Part shown: one piece after another, positions 38,295 to 52,567 of the stretch
Position numbering within the stretch: the first letter of the stretch is position 1
Layout: the number at the start of each line of letters is the position of its first letter
Assembly: GCA_022432975.1 (NCBI GenBank)
Contig: CM039510.1
Span: forward strand, 8,710,414 to 8,774,413
Length of the DNA stretch: 64,000 nt
Reading direction: 5' to 3'
Origin: Begonia masoniana
Lineage: Eukaryota > Streptophyta > Magnoliopsida > Cucurbitales > Begoniaceae
Program-made: the position numbers and the translations under genes
The notes under the pieces: model-generated
Databases searched by the model: none
What the model saw: only the letters and a program-made list of their open reading frames with translations
Told to the model about the DNA's origin: nothing

Positions 38295-40735
38295 GAAGTG
38301 CTCCTTGTTTTCATTTCTGTTATTTGTGTTTACTCTGTCGTTTGTCATTATTTTCATTTTGTTTTCTGTTTTCAAGTCTGTGTGTTTATGTTCTGTTTTG
38401 CTAACAACAATGACCCATGTTGCATGAGTTTCCATTCTGCCTATATATCCAGCAGGCATGTTTGTCTTTGTTAGTAAAATAATAATCTGTTTCCTGTGTT
38501 AATTTTCTGTTTTGTACTTTGTGTCTTCTTCTCTGTTTAGGATAGTTAAATAGCTTTGCATTTTTTTTTTGGGTCAGCATGTTTTCATTTTGTTCTCTGT
38601 TGAGTCTGCTACTGTTACATGTTTAGGAGTTGAATTTGCTTAAATTTCTATTTCAGTTTGCTGTAGTTTTCTGCAGCAGATTATTACTTCTTTCTGTGTG
38701 TCTTTGCAGCTTGTTCTGCCCGTTTGAGAGTCAATAATCACCATGGATTATGCTGAGTTTCATTTGCCAAAATTTGACAGCATGACTATTTACATTTCCA
38801 ACCCATTTTGCTGTTGAATTGCTCTATCTTTTCTGGATTTCTTGCTGGGTTTGTCTGCTGTGTTTGCATACCCATGAAAATTTATCAGTTGAAAATCTAT
38901 CACGAGCTGTTATCTAAACTGTTAATGTGAGTTATTCTGCTATTCATCTTGAATGCTGTGTAAAAGATAGCTGCTAAACTCATTTTCCAGCAACTCATTT
39001 CTGTCAATTCTTGAAGTTTTTAAGGATTAAATACAATTGTTTATTCATATATTTTGGTTGCTAAACTTACTTTGTAATCGATTTAAAGTGTTTAACCGAA
39101 AAGAATCACTTTACCAAACTGTTTTTGCTTTGTGTTATCCTTTTTACAGCAAGTCTCTCATAAAGTTTTTCTAAAACCGTGAAGCTTCTTGTTAATCTTA
39201 CCTTACAGCAAGAATCTGTGACATTTTCTAACATTTAAGGTGTAGCTGATAAAACTATTTTTATTGTGGTGTTATTTACTTTATGTTTAGTCTTCACTGA
39301 TAAAAGATTGTGATCTGCTGTATTACTATTGCTGTTAGGTTCTTAATTTACTGCTGTTCTGCGTTATCATTGCTACTAATCTATTTCCAGCATGAAAATA
39401 TTCACTTGAACATATTTAGCAAGTCTGATTATCAATTGTCTATTGTTACAATCTGACCATGTTTAATGATGAAATCTGAAGTTTTTGCTGCCTTAATACT
39501 AATCTTTTGACTGCTGCTATTGTTTATTGTTGATTAATATCCTTGCATCAAGTTATCCTTTCCATGTCTGAAAATTTTGTGGGTAAGCTAACTAGCATCT
39601 GATAGTTTGATTACTTGTTGTCATTCTGTTGCTGGACTACTGTGGAATTTACTGCTGCAATTTGCCTTATTTTCGGTTATTGTGCATTGCTTAAAATCTG
39701 GTTTCGCTTCTGTATTACGGAACTGATATACTGCTATTATCTGCTTGTTGGCTTATCATTACAGCAAAATACCATCATTTTAACCTAGGCTTGAGTACAA
39801 AAGAATAGCATCTTATATAGTGTTATTAGTTGTCGTTTATTCTGCCGAAGTTGGAAAATATTTGGGTTTTATTGCTTGTTATATCAAACTGTTTTGCTGC
39901 TGCTGTTTCCCTGTTGTTAATCATCTTCACTGCAATATATTAACTTGACTGGACGTGTGCAATCATCATGCAATCTTTTAATTATCTCGGTTAGTCATTT
40001 ATAGTATTTTCTGAACAATATAAACTGTTTTGTGTGCTCTGTTTTGACTGCTAAATGTGGTTTGCAGACTCATTCTGTTCGTAACAATTAAATTACAGCA
40101 CCTTAATAACTGCTTCTTATTCTGCATTCTGTTTTGTTAACTCCAGCCTAGCTATATTGTTGCTGAACTTCCTACTGTATGTTTTAGTGCTGCATTCTGG
40201 TTTATTACCCAGCTGGTTGCTTTCATTTTACTAACCTATTTCGGATTAATGATCTTTTGTGGTAGTAATTTGTTTGGATGATAAGCTGAGTTAGTTGCTA
40301 CAAAGTAATTTTCTTTTTGGCCAAACAAATTCTGTTTCACAAAATAATTGTTTATGAATGTTTAAGTGTGCTGCTTCATTTCCAAAGCAGATTATGTTGA
40401 ATTGTTGGTGTTTACTGCTTAATTAACCAACCTGCGTTGTTAGATTGTTTGAGTATGTTGCTGCTTGATTTAATTTATGTTCAAAATTGTTTTTCTGGGT
40501 CTTTATGTGTTGTTGTTCTGCTTAGTCATCAACTTGTTGCAGCGTCATTTGGAATATTGCCTTGGCTGTTTTAGTGAGGATTAATCTATATCTTCTTGGT
40601 GATCATTTTGGTAATTTAAATTGTTCAAATTGCTTGTCTGAAAGTGGAGTCTCCAAGGACAAGAAATTGGTTTAAATCCAAGGAGCATTATTGTTTGCAA
40701 TTGGTGTTTTATTCTGTTGGTTTTAGGATAAGTCT
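38295..40735 (+). other. element H non-coding leader, about 2.4 kb
   Basis: T-rich DNA with many CTGCTG/TTGCTG and TTCTGTTTT words, and no ORF worth reporting. It lies between the primer site and gag. Such a long untranslated leader is unusual for Ty3/gypsy elements. Confidence 0.6.
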
Positions 40736-41222
40736 TTGCTGTTTTCTATGACAATGTATAGGGAAAGTTCTTCTAAGTATTATCCTAACCGTCCCAACTT
40801 TGGACCTCAGCCTAGACATGAATATACATCCAAGTGTGAGGAACATTCAAGGGGTGAAATGAGGATGAGGCATAGAGTTGATTACCGACCAAACCGAGAA
40901 CCAAATTTTGAACCTAAACCGAATCGAAGGACTTCCTATAGCCATTTGGATATTGTGGAACCATATGATGATTTCTTACCAAATTTTAATGGCCGTTCAA
41001 AAGATTACAATTATTGGATATCAAGAGTAGAGGAATTGTTTGAGCTTAATGATATTTCGGAGAGAAGCAAAATCAAGCTAACTGCTTCTAGTCTCACCGA
41101 GGATGCTAGATTGTGGTGGGAAGAAATTAAGATAAAAGAAAGGACGAAGGGCAAAATTTGCACTTGGAGGTTAATGAAGAGACTATTAGAAAAAGAATTT
41201 GCCCCAATCTTACAAGAGCAAG
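40736..41222 (+). pseudogene. element H gag, 5' part, split by element E
   Basis: Encodes a Gag-like protein: an Arg/Pro/Tyr-rich N-terminus (about 1-75), then a retrotransposon Gag core (FNGRSKDYNYWISRVEELFE, ARLWWEEIK, MKRLLEKEF). The frame is interrupted after LQEQ by the TGTAAC start of element E. It resumes in phase at 51313, after the duplicated GCAAG target. ATGs at 40736 and 40754 are both possible starts. No protease or polymerase is seen, so H may have been non-autonomous. Confidence 0.78.
41218..41222. repeat. target-site duplication of element E, left copy (GCAAG)
   Basis: GCAAG directly precedes TGTAACACCC; the right copy is at 51308-51312. A 5-bp duplication is typical of LTR-retrotransposon integrase. 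Confidence 0.88.
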
Positions 41223-42405
41223 TGTAACACCCGGAATTTCTATTTCATGCGTAGCCTAGTGAGGTTAATGTTAAGTGTTAAGGGGATTGGAATTTAGTCA
41301 TGCAAAAGAAGAGTGAAGGCAGTGAATTTTGGTAAGACAAAAAGTTGGAAAATTCAAACTATTTAAGTGGTTGAAAAGTCCAATTTATAAACCAATTAAA
41401 ATGTAGGTTTGAAATGTTGAAAAGTCAAATGGAATGAACCAATTAAATTTTAAAGAAATTGTGTGAATGAAATAATGGTAATTTAATGATGGTTTTGCCG
41501 TTGGATTTAAAGAGAGAAAGTGAGGGAGAGAGTTTGACAATTCAAACTTTTATGATTGGTTGAAAAGGTTGTTTGAAAATTTCAACCTTTGAAAAGTCAA
41601 ATTCTTTCAACCAATCAAAGTTTAGTAAAATGGTGTGAATAAAATGGATAATAAAGTGAATGAAAAGGTGATATTGGTGGTGGTTTGGCGTTGAAAACTC
41701 AATAGAAAAGGGGGGGTTAAATGGTAATTGCCCTTGGTTATTAAATGCATGAATTAAAAAGAGAAAAATGGGTTATTTTCATTCATTTTTCTCCTCCTTC
41801 ATCGCCCTTTCTCCCTTTCCTCCATTGCCGACGCCACTCTTCCTTTCTTCTTCATTTTTTTCAAGGCAATCCAAGGTAAATTCACATGGGTTTTGGTTTA
41901 TGTGCTATGGGATGAAGTTTGGAAGAGTTTTTAGGGTGTTTTAGGTGGTTTTAGGGATGGTTTGAAAACCCTAAAAGGAGGATTCCGAATTTTGGTTTTC
42001 AATTGGGGGTTTTCTTCCTCTTTTGCTTAATTAAGCCTTAGATATGTTAGATTAGGTGGTTAGGGTGAGTAGATTGAAGATTAGTGAAGTGTTACACAAA
42101 AACCAGAATTGTGCATCAAAGGGCCGATTCTGTCTTTGTGCATTTTGGGTTGGCTAAGTGATTTATTTGGTTAATTCAAGCATTTCAATGGATAGTAGAC
42201 GTGTAGAGGTTTCCGAGTTGGGGTGGCACGTCGAATTCCGTTGAAAAACGAGAAAGTTATTGCCGTTTAAAGTTGGACGTCGGTAATTTGCAAAAACCGG
42301 GTTTAGGTGCTAGGTGTGAGAGGTGCTTAGTTGTTGATTATTTTAGGTTTAAGAATATTTTTAAAAGTGTATTGATAACTTATTACGTGAAGTTTCATTA
42401 TTTAG

Positions 42406-42463
42406 GTCGTCGAGCGTGTGAATTGGACGGAAAAAAGTAAGCAAATGGAAGCCGAGCAGTCAG
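42406..42463 (+). other. putative LTR micro-exon of element E
   Basis: 58 nt lie between TTTAG| and CAG|GTAAGT and include GCCGAGC, resembling ACCGAGC in the B, C1 and D micro-exons. A partial copy recurs at 44212-44237. Confidence 0.5.
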
Positions 42464-42494
42464 GTAAGTAGAGGACGTTTGTTTTGCCTTAGGG

Positions 42495-42509
42495 CCTACA
42501 CCACGGAAC
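42495..42509 (+). promoter_or_regulatory. 5' pairing arm of element E
   Basis: CCTACACCACGGAAC, 31 nt after the second 5' splice-like site. It pairs over all 15 positions (one G-U) with GTTCTGTGGTGTAGG at 50090-50104 and at 50745-50759. Confidence 0.6.
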
Positions 42510-42840
42510 GGTAGGATTTATTGTTTGATAGTTGTGTTGTTTATATTGAGTTGTGTGAGAATGAATTGCTTCTCGTGGTTTATATTGAGTAGTGTGGGAA
42601 TGAATTGCTTGATTATTGTTGTTTGTTGTTTGTTATGTACTTGCCTTCTTCGTTGGCTAAGCATTGTTGGTTGTTTGTTGTTTGTTGTTTGGTTGCTTTG
42701 CTTCACTCTGAGTTATGGTACGGTAGGGCTTTGCTTGTCGTTTGATTGTTATATTTCGGTTTAAGGTTGGTTAAGCTTCGGTTGAATGTTGGTTAAGCAT
42801 TTGGGTGTGGCATTTCAGTGTTTTCGACTACGAACCCTCT

Positions 42841-44129
42841 GAGTTGCCTAGTCGCGTTAGGGTAGCACCTGCGAGGGACTATTGTTGAGTCGCCCAGTCG
42901 CGTTAGGGTGGTACCTGCGAGGGACTCCAAGGGAGTTGCCTAGTCGCGTTAGGGTAGCACCTGCGAGGGACTATTGTTGAGTCGCCCAGTCGCGTTAGGG
43001 TGGTACCTGCGAGGGACTATTGTTGAGTCGCCCAGTCGCGTTAGGGTGGTACCTGCGAGGGACTATTGTTGAGTCGCCCAGTCGCGTTAGGGTGGTACTT
43101 GCGAGGGACTATTGTTGAGTCGCCCAGTCGCGTTAGGGTAGCACCTGCGAGGGACTATTGTTGAGTCGCCCAGTCGCGTTAGGGTGGTACTTGCGAGGGA
43201 CTATTGTTGAGTCGCCCAGTCGCGTTAGGGTGGTACTTGCGAGGGACTATTGTTGAGTCGCCCAGTCGCGTTAGGGTGGTACTTGCGAGGGACTATTGTT
43301 GAGTCGCCCAGTCGCGTTAGGGTGGTACCTGCGAGGGACTCCAAGGGGAGTTGCCTAGTCGCGTTAGGGTGGTACTTGCGAGGGACTATTGTTGAGTCGC
43401 CCAGTCGCGTTAGGGTGGTACTTGCGAGGGACTATTGTTGAGTCGCCCAGTCGCGTTAGGGTAGCACCTGCGAGGGACTATTGTTGAGTCGCCCAGTCGC
43501 GTTAGGGTGGTACTGCGAGGGACTCCAAGGGAGTTGCCTAGTCGCGTTAGGGTGGTACCTGCGAGGGACTCCAAGGGAGTTGCCTAGTCGCGTTAGGGTA
43601 GCACCTGCGAGGGACTATTGTTGAGTCGCCCAGTCGCGTTAGGGTAGCACCTGCGAGGGACTCCAAGGGAGTTGCCTAGTCGCGTTAGGGTGGTACTTGC
43701 GAGGGACTATTGTTGAGTCGCCCAGTCGCGTTAGGGTAGCACCTGCGAGGGACTCCAAGGGAGTTGCCTAGTCGCGTTAGGGTGGTACCTGCGAGGGACT
43801 ATTGTTGAGTCGCCCAGTCGCGTTAGGGTAGCACCTGCGAGGGACTCCAGGGGAGTTGCCTAGTCGCGTTAGGGTGGTACTGCGAGGGACTATTGTTGAG
43901 TCGCCCAGTCGCGTTAGGGTAGCACCTGCGAGGGACTCCAGGGGAGTTGCCTAGTCGCGTTAGGGTGGTACTTGCGAGGGACTATTGTTGAGTCGCCCAG
44001 TCGCGTTAGGGTAGCACCTGCGAGGGACTCCTGGGGAGTTGCCTAGTCGCGTTAGGGTGGTACTTGCGAGGGACTATTGTTGAGTCGCCCAGTCGCGTTA
44101 GGGTAGCACCTGCGAGGGACTCCAGGGGA
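42841..44129 (+). repeat. 46-bp array, about 28 copies (element E, first block)
   Basis: Units share GTCGCGTTAGGG and CTGCGAGGGACT, with two tail variants (ATTGTT and CCAAGG/CCAGGG) in irregular order. A few units have 1-bp indels. Confidence 0.95.
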
Positions 44130-44237
44130 GGTGCTTAGGTGTGATTAGTTTAGGTTTAAGAATATTTTTAAAAGTGTATTGATAACTTATTACGTGAAGT
44201 TTCATTATTTAGGTCGTCGAGCGTGTGAATTGGACGG
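44130..44237 (+). repeat. partial copy of element E leader
   Basis: Repeats 42325-42430 almost exactly (GGTTTAAGAATATTT through GAATTGGACGG). It departs at the A run: six As in the first copy, over a thousand in this one. Confidence 0.88.
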
Positions 44238-46032
<1,795 letters not shown>

Positions 46033-49000
46033 TGCGAGGGACTATTGTTGAGTCGCCCAGTCGCGTTAGGGTAGCACCTGCGAGGGACTCCAGGGGAGTT
46101 GCCTAGTCGCGTTAGGGTGGTACCTGCGAGGGACTATTGTTGAGTCGCCCAGTCGCGTTAGGGTAGCACCTGCGAGGGACTCCAGGGGAGTTGCCCAGTC
46201 GCGTTAGGGTGGTACTTGCGAGGGACTATTGTTGAGTCGCCCAGTCGCGTTAGGGTGGTACTTGCGAGGGACTATTGTTGAGTCGCCCAGTCGCGTTAGG
46301 GTAGCACCTGCGAGGGACTATTGTTGAGTCGCCCAGTCGCGTTAGGGTGGTACCTGCGAGGGACTATTGTTGAGTCGCCCAGTCGCGTTAGGGTGGTACC
46401 TGCGAGGGACTATTGTTGAGTCGCCCAGTCGCGTTAGGGTAGCACCTGCGAGGGACTATTGTTGAGTCGCCCAGTCGCGTTAGGGTAGCACCTGCGAGGG
46501 ACTATTGTTGAGTCGCCCAGTCGCGTTAGGGTAGCACCTGCGAGGGACTCCAGGGGAGTTGCCTAGTCGCGTTAGGGTGGTACTTGCGAGGGACTATTGT
46601 TGAGTCGCCCAGTCGCGTTAGGGTGGTACTTGCGAGGGACTATTGTTGAGTCGCCCAGTCGCGTTAGGGTAGCACCTGCGAGGGACTCCAGGGGAGTTGC
46701 CTAGTCGCGTTAGGGTAGCACCTGCGAGGGACTATTGTTGAGTCGCCCAGTCGCGTTAGGGTGGTACCTGCGAGGGACTCCAGGGGAGTTGCCTAGTCGC
46801 GTTAGGGTAGCACCTGCGAGGGACTCCAGGGGAGTTGCCTAGTCGCGTTAGGGTAGCACCTGCGAGGGACTCCAGGGGAGTTGCCTAGTCGCGTTAGGGT
46901 AGCACCTGCGAGGGACTCCAGGGGAGTTGCCTAGTCGCGTTAGGGTAGCACCTGCGAGGGACTATTGTTGAGTCGCCCAGTCGCGTTAGGGTAGCACCTG
47001 CGAGGGACTCCAGGGGAGTTGCCTAGTCGCGTTAGGGTGGTACCTGCGAGGGACTATTGTTGAGTCGCCCAGTCGCGTTAGGGTAGCACCTGCGAGGGAC
47101 TCCAGGGGAGTTGCCTAGTCGCGTTAGGGTAGCACCTGCGAGGGACTATTGTTGAGTCGCCCAGTCGCGTTAGGGTAGCACCTGCGAGGGACTCCAGGGG
47201 AGTTGCCTAGTCGCGTTAGGGTAGCACCTGCGAGGGACTCCAGGGGAGTTGCCTAGTCGCGTTAGGGTGGTACCTGCGAGGGACTCCAGGGGAGTTGCCT
47301 AGTCGCGTTAGGGTAGCACCTGCGAGGGACTCCAGGGGAGTTGCCTAGTCGCGTTAGGGTAGCACCTGCGAGGGACTATTGTTGAGTCGCCCAGTCGCGT
47401 TAGGGTGGTACTTGCGAGGGACTATTGTTGAGTCGCCCAGTCGCGTTAGGGTGGTACTTGCGAGGGACTATTGTTGAGTCGCCCAGTCGCGTTAGGGTGG
47501 TACCTGCGAGGGACTCCAGGGGAGTTGCCTAGTCGCGTTAGGGTAGCACCTGCGAGGGACTATTGTTGAGTCGCCCAGTCGCGTTAGGGTAGCACCTGCG
47601 AGGGACTCCAGGGGAGTTGCCTAGTCGCGTTAGGGTAGCACCTGCGAGGGACTCCAGGGGAGTTGCCTAGTCGCGTTAGGGTAGCACCTGCGAGGGACTA
47701 TTGTTGAGTCGCCCAGTCGCGTTAGGGTAGCACCTGCGAGGGACTCCAGGGGAGTTGCCTAGTCGCGTTAGGGTGGTACCTGCGAGGGACTCCAGGGGAG
47801 TTGCCTAGTCGCGTTAGGGTGGTACCTGCGAGGGACTATTGTTGAGTCGCCCAGTCGCGTTAGGGTGGTACTTGCGAGGGACTATTGTTGAGTCGCCCAG
47901 TCGCGTTAGGGTGGTACTTGCGAGGGACTATTGTTGAGTCGCCCAGTCGCGTTAGGGTGGTACTTGCGAGGGACTATTGTTGAGTCGCCCAGTCGCGTTA
48001 GGGTGGTACTTGCGAGGGACTATTGTTGAGTCGCCCAGTCGCGTTAGGGTGGTACCTGCGAGGGACTATTGTTGAGTCGCCCAGTCGCGTTAGGGTAGCA
48101 CCTGCGAGGGACTATTGTTGAGTCGCCCAGTCGCGTTAGGGTGGTACCTGCGAGGGACTATTGTTGAGTCGCCCAGTCGCGTTAGGGTGGTACTTGCGAG
48201 GGACTATTGTTGAGTCGCCCAGTCGCGTTAGGGTGGTACCTGCGAGGGACTATTGTTGAGTCGCCCAGTCGCGTTAGGGTGGTACTTGCGAGGGACTATT
48301 GTTGAGTCGCCCAGTCGCGTTAGGGTGGTACTTGCGAGGGACTATTGTTGAGTCGCCCAGTCGCGTTAGGGTAGCACCTGCGAGGGACTCCAGGGGAGTT
48401 GCCTAGTCGCGTTAGGGTGGTACCTGCGAGGGACTATTGTTGAGTCGCCCAGTCGCGTTAGGGTGGTACCTGCGAGGGACTATTGTTGAGTCGCCCAGTC
48501 GCGTTAGGGTGGTACTTGCGAGGGACTATTGTTGAGTCGCCCAGTCGCGTTAGGGTGGTACCTGCGAGGGACTATTGTTGAGTCGCCCAGTCGCGTTAGG
48601 GTGGTACTTGCGAGGGACTATTGTTGAGTCGCCCAGTCGCGTTAGGGTGGTACCTGCGAGGGACTCCAGGGGAGTTGCCTAGTCGCGTTAGGGTGGTACC
48701 TGCGAGGGACTATTGTTGAGTCGCCCAGTCGCGTTAGGGTGGTACCTGCGAGGGACTATTGTTGAGTCGCCCAGTCGCGTTAGGGTAGCACCTGCGAGGG
48801 ACTATTGTTGAGTCGCCCAGTCGCGTTAGGGTGGTACCTGCGAGGGACTCCAGGGGAGTTGCCTAGTCGCGTTAGGGTAGCACCTGCGAGGGACTATTGT
48901 TGAGTCGCCCAGTCGCGTTAGGGTGGTACCTGCGAGGGACTCCAGGGGAGTTGCCTAGTCGCGTTAGGGTAGCACCTGCGAGGGACTCCAGGGGAGTTGC

Positions 49001-49137
49001 CTAGTCGCGTTAGGGTAGCACCTGCGAGGGACTCCAGGGGAGTTGCCTAGTCGCGTTAGGGTAGCACCTGCGAGGGACTATTGTTGAGTCGCCCAGTCGC
49101 GTTAGGGTAGCACCTGCGAGGGACTATTGTTGAGTCG
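46033..49137 (+). repeat. 46-bp array, about 67 copies (element E, second block)
   Basis: Same family and variants as 42841-44129. Variant order is irregular rather than a fixed higher-order unit, unlike LTR F. Confidence 0.95.
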
Positions 49138-49883
49138 CCTTGTCGGGCTGGGTTGCTAGTAGTAGCACCCCGAGGGGACCTCTATGATGGATGATTGGCA
49201 AAACATGGAATTCTGAATAGTGGGCCTTGTCGGGCTGGGTTGCTAGTAGTAGCACCCCGAGGGGACCTCTATGATGGATGATTGGCAAAACATGGAATTC
49301 TGAATAGTGGGCCTTGTCGGGCTGGGTTGCTAGTAGTAGCACCCCGAGGGGACCTCTATGATGGATGATTGGCAAAACATGGAATTCTGAATAGTGGGCC
49401 TTGTCGGGCTGGGTTGCTGGTAGTAGCACCCCGAGGGGACCTCTATGATGGATGATTGGCAAAACATGGAATTCTGAATAGTGGGCCTTGTCGGGCTGGG
49501 TTGCTGGTAGTAGCACCCCGAGGGGACCTCTATGATGGATGATTGGCAAAACATGGAATTCTGAATAGTGGGCCTTGTCGGGCTGGGTTGCTGGTAGTAG
49601 CACCCCGAGGGGACCTCTATGATGGATGATTGGCAAAACATGGAATTCTGAATAGTGGGCCTTGTCGGGCTGGGTTGCTGGTAGTAGCACCCCGAGGGGA
49701 CCTCTATGATGGATGATTGGCAAAACATGGAATTCTGAATAGTGGGCCTTGTCGGGCTGGATTGCTGGTAGTAGCACCCCGAGGGGACCTCTATGATGGA
49801 TGATTGGCAAAACATGGAATTCTGAATAGTGGGCCTTGTCGGGCTGGGTTGCTAGTAGTAGCACCCCGAGGGAACCTCTATGA
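49138..49883. repeat. 87-bp tandem array, about 8.6 copies
   Basis: The unit contains GTCGGGCTGGGTTGCT, AGTAGCACCCCGAGGGGACC and ATGGATGATTGGCAAAACATG. It abuts the 46-bp array directly. The minus-strand repetitive ORF (period 29 residues) is not a credible protein. Confidence 0.93.
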
Positions 49884-50038
49884 AGAATTAAAGCAATGAA
49901 CAGCAAATTAAAGCAACGAATAGCAAATAAGCACAACTGAGTGATAGAAACTGCATGTGTTAGGTTGAGTTGCATTGTGGTGTTGTGTTGTTTGGTTGTT
50001 TTGTTCAGTGTTGTGTGTGTAGCTTGTATTCTATCTAG

Positions 50039-50666
50039 TCGTATTTGTTAATCCCTACTTGCTAAGCGTAAGCTTACGTGTGCGAGTGTGTTCTGTGGTG
50101 TAGGTAACGACGCGGTTACAGGTGAGCTAAGCGAGTGAGCCAGGACGTGGCAGCAGTTGGTGGTGCATGGGGCGTGCCGGTGCAGGCATCTGTCGGGGCG
50201 TCTCGACCATGGTCTTCGGAAGATGTGGGATTTTGTAGTTTGGTAGTATTTTAAATGTCTGTTGGTGGAAATGATGTGCATGTGTATAACTCTGTTTGGT
50301 TAAGGTTTGTAACAGTTATGGTATAGCTAGGTGTATGGTTGTTGTATATAGTTAAGTTAAGGGTGACGTGTCGCCCTATACTGTGGATTTTCTTCACTTA
50401 GGGATACGGGTATTGTAGAGATTTCGTATGTTGGATGTAAGGGTATTCTGGACTGGTTGGGAATTGAATTGTGTGCAGGTATTTAGCATTTTGGAGGCGC
50501 CATTTTCAAGCGTTACTTTGCCGAAATTTTCGGGAAGAACGCCGTGGTGCTTAAAGATTAGGATTAAGGGGCATTAGTGAGTCTAGTCTTATTTTAAATT
50601 AGATTTTAACGTGAGATTGGCTAGCAAAGTAGCGCTCCGAGCCAGGGTGGGTTCGGGGGCGTTACA
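50039..50666 (+). repeat. element E LTR tail, copy 1
   Basis: From the CCCTACTTGCTAAGCG block through the 3' splice-like site to GGGGGCGTTACA, an LTR end. It is repeated with moderate divergence at 50694-51307. Confidence 0.85.
50090..50104 (+). promoter_or_regulatory. 3' pairing arm of element E, first tail
   Basis: GTTCTGTGGTGTAGG overlaps the putative 3' splice site TGTAG| at 50103 and complements 42495-42509 across 7.6 kb of arrays. Confidence 0.55.
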
Positions 50667-50693
50667 GTGTGTGAGTTGTGGTGATTTGTGCAT

Positions 50694-51307
50694 GTTTATA
50701 TTTTGTTATCCCTACTTGCTAAGCGTAAGCTTACGTGTGTGTGTGTTCTGTGGTGTAGGTGACGACAGGAGTACAGGTTAGAGCTACGAGAAAAGCTGGG
50801 ATTGGGACGCAGTCGTTGATGTATGCTGTATGCCGGTGCGGGCAGTTGTCGGGGCGCTTCGACCATGGTCTTCGGGAGTGGGGGCTTTGTATTTTAATAG
50901 TATTGTAAATGTCTGTTTGTAGAATTGTTGGAAATGCGTAATGTTTTTGGTTGACAGTTATGAGATAGCTATGTGTCAGGGTGATGTTTTGCTAGTTAGG
51001 AATGTTAGTATTTTATAGTTTCCTATTTACTGTTGTTTGGAGGTTTTATATGCTGGATAGTGAGTGATTAGCTGAGTAAGAATATTATGGATTTGGTTGG
51101 GAATTGGTTTGTGTGCAGGTACTTAGCATTTTTGGAGGCGCCATTTTCAGGCGTTACTTCGCCGAAATTTTCGGGGAAAACGCCGTGATGCTTAGCGGTT
51201 AGGCGTAAGGGTAATTAGCGAGTCTAGGCCTAGTTTAAATTATGTTTCAACGTGGGTTTGGTTAGCAAAGTAGCGCACCGAGCCAGGGTGAGTTCGGGGG
51301 CGTTACA
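50694..51307 (+). repeat. element E LTR tail, copy 2
   Basis: A second copy of the LTR tail, ending GGGGGCGTTACA at the element border, with the 3' arm GTTCTGTGGTGTAGG at 50745-50759. Confidence 0.85.
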
Positions 51308-51516
51308 GCAAGACCATTGTTACTATCCAAAACCACCTCAAGAATACATGCCAAATAGAAGGGCCAAAACCCAAAGAGTAAGGGAAAGAAATAGGACCAA
51401 CTATGAGTATCCACCAAGCCTTAAATTGAGCAAAAATGAAATGGATGAGTTGTACGAAGGATTGTTGAATATAAGGAATAAACTTGAAGTGTTGTCCAAA
51501 ACCATTAAGGCCTCTT
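51308..51516 (+). pseudogene. element H gag, continuation
   Basis: After the right GCAAG duplication the Gag frame continues in phase. It encodes a Pro/Arg/Tyr-rich stretch (YYPKPPQEYMPNRRAKTQRV) and a likely coiled coil (LSKNEMDELYEGLLNIRNKL). It is cut at 51516 by the TGTAAC start of LTR C1. Further continuation might lie near 63702, but I cannot show it. Confidence 0.75.
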
Positions 51517-51662
51517 TGTAACACCTGGTTCCGCTAAACCAAATTTAACTTATCAATTAATGATGTGCAATTTTTATAAAAGAATTGGGAGAATTATTTA
51601 TTAGGTTAATGAGTGACTAAGCAAGGGCATTTATGTAAAGTGAGGTTTTAAAATGGATAACG

Positions 51663-51669
51663 TATTTAA
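51663..51669 (+). promoter_or_regulatory. TATA-like box of LTR C1
   Basis: TATTTAA in the conserved word GGATAACGTATTTAAGG. About 25-30 nt downstream is a block with TGTAGCCGCCAC that is also conserved in D. Confidence 0.55.
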
Positions 51670-52001
51670 GGGAAGTGTTAATACATTGTAGCCGCCACTA
51701 TTCCCTATTTTCCTCTCTCGGTTTTCAGCTCGAGCAGTAGAGCTCTCTTGGCGATTCTCTCGCCCGATTCTCCTTCAACCTAGGTAAGTCTTCCATGTTT
51801 TTCTTGCATTTTAGCGATTAGATAACTGAGAGAATACAATGTGAGGATTTTAAGGATACTGTGATTGAGGGTAGGTTCGGGTTCTTGGTGATAAATGGGA
51901 ATGCACGGGTAGCAGAGTTTCAAATCGGTTTCCTCAAACATATTAATGATTTTTTTGTAAGGATTAGTGAGAGTTGGATTAATATGTTGTCATGACCCTA
52001 G

Positions 52002-52051
52002 GTGAGCGAGCTTCTGGAGTAGTTGAAACCGAGCATTTCAAGGAGGGCCAG
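52002..52051 (+). other. putative LTR micro-exon of C1
   Basis: 50 nt lie between CCTAG| and CAG|GTAAGT. It shares AGTAGTTGAAACCGAGC with D. Confidence 0.55.
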
Positions 52052-52079
52052 GTAAGTGAAGTTTGCTTGTGCCTTCGGG

Positions 52080-52094
52080 CCTACATCACAAAAC
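52080..52094 (+). promoter_or_regulatory. 5' pairing arm of C1
   Basis: CCTACATCACAAAAC, 28 nt after the second 5' splice-like site. A perfect complement lies at 52553-52567. Confidence 0.6.
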
Positions 52095-52207
52095 ATTAGG
52101 ATTATGTTTACTTGAATGCATCTGTATGTTATGCATCATATTTTTAAAAGTATACGAAAATGAATTTGAATGCATATTGGCATGGTAAGGAATGAACATG
52201 ATGAAAG

Positions 52208-52437
52208 AGCTATGTGAAACAGATTTACTGTTAAGGGAATTAATCCGCCCCTTAATGAGACAGTGGATATTTAGACTTTGGGAAATTTGATCCACTTCCC
52301 ATCGAACAGGGGGATCTGAACAGCTATGTGAAACAGATTTACTGTTAAGGGAATTAATCCGCCCCTTAATGAGTCAGTGGATATTTATACTTTGGGAGAG
52401 TTGATCCAACTCCCAACTTTACAGGGGGATCTGAACA
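52208..52437 (+). repeat. two-copy, 114-bp tandem segment in C1
   Basis: Each copy has CTGTTAAGGGAATTAATCCG and CCCCTTAATGAG, the ancestor-like form of the 96-bp unit amplified in element B. Confidence 0.88.
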
Positions 52438-52552
52438 GAAACGATGAATGAATAACTGAGATGAGAAAGTAGAAATTGCATATTTAGGAATTCAGATATC
52501 AGCATTTCATTTCATTACCGCTTTACTTACTTAGCATTAGGCTAATAGATGA

Positions 52553-52567
52553 GTTTTGTGATGTAGG
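52553..52567 (+). promoter_or_regulatory. 3' pairing arm and 3' splice-like site of C1
   Basis: GTTTTGTGATGTAGG. A plant branch-point-like CTAAT lies 25-30 nt before the putative AG|G. Confidence 0.6.

Noticed and set aside
49124..49975. Repetitive 283-codon minus-strand ORF
   Set aside because: Read-through of the 87-bp array, ending in LTR sequence, with no start context or domain.
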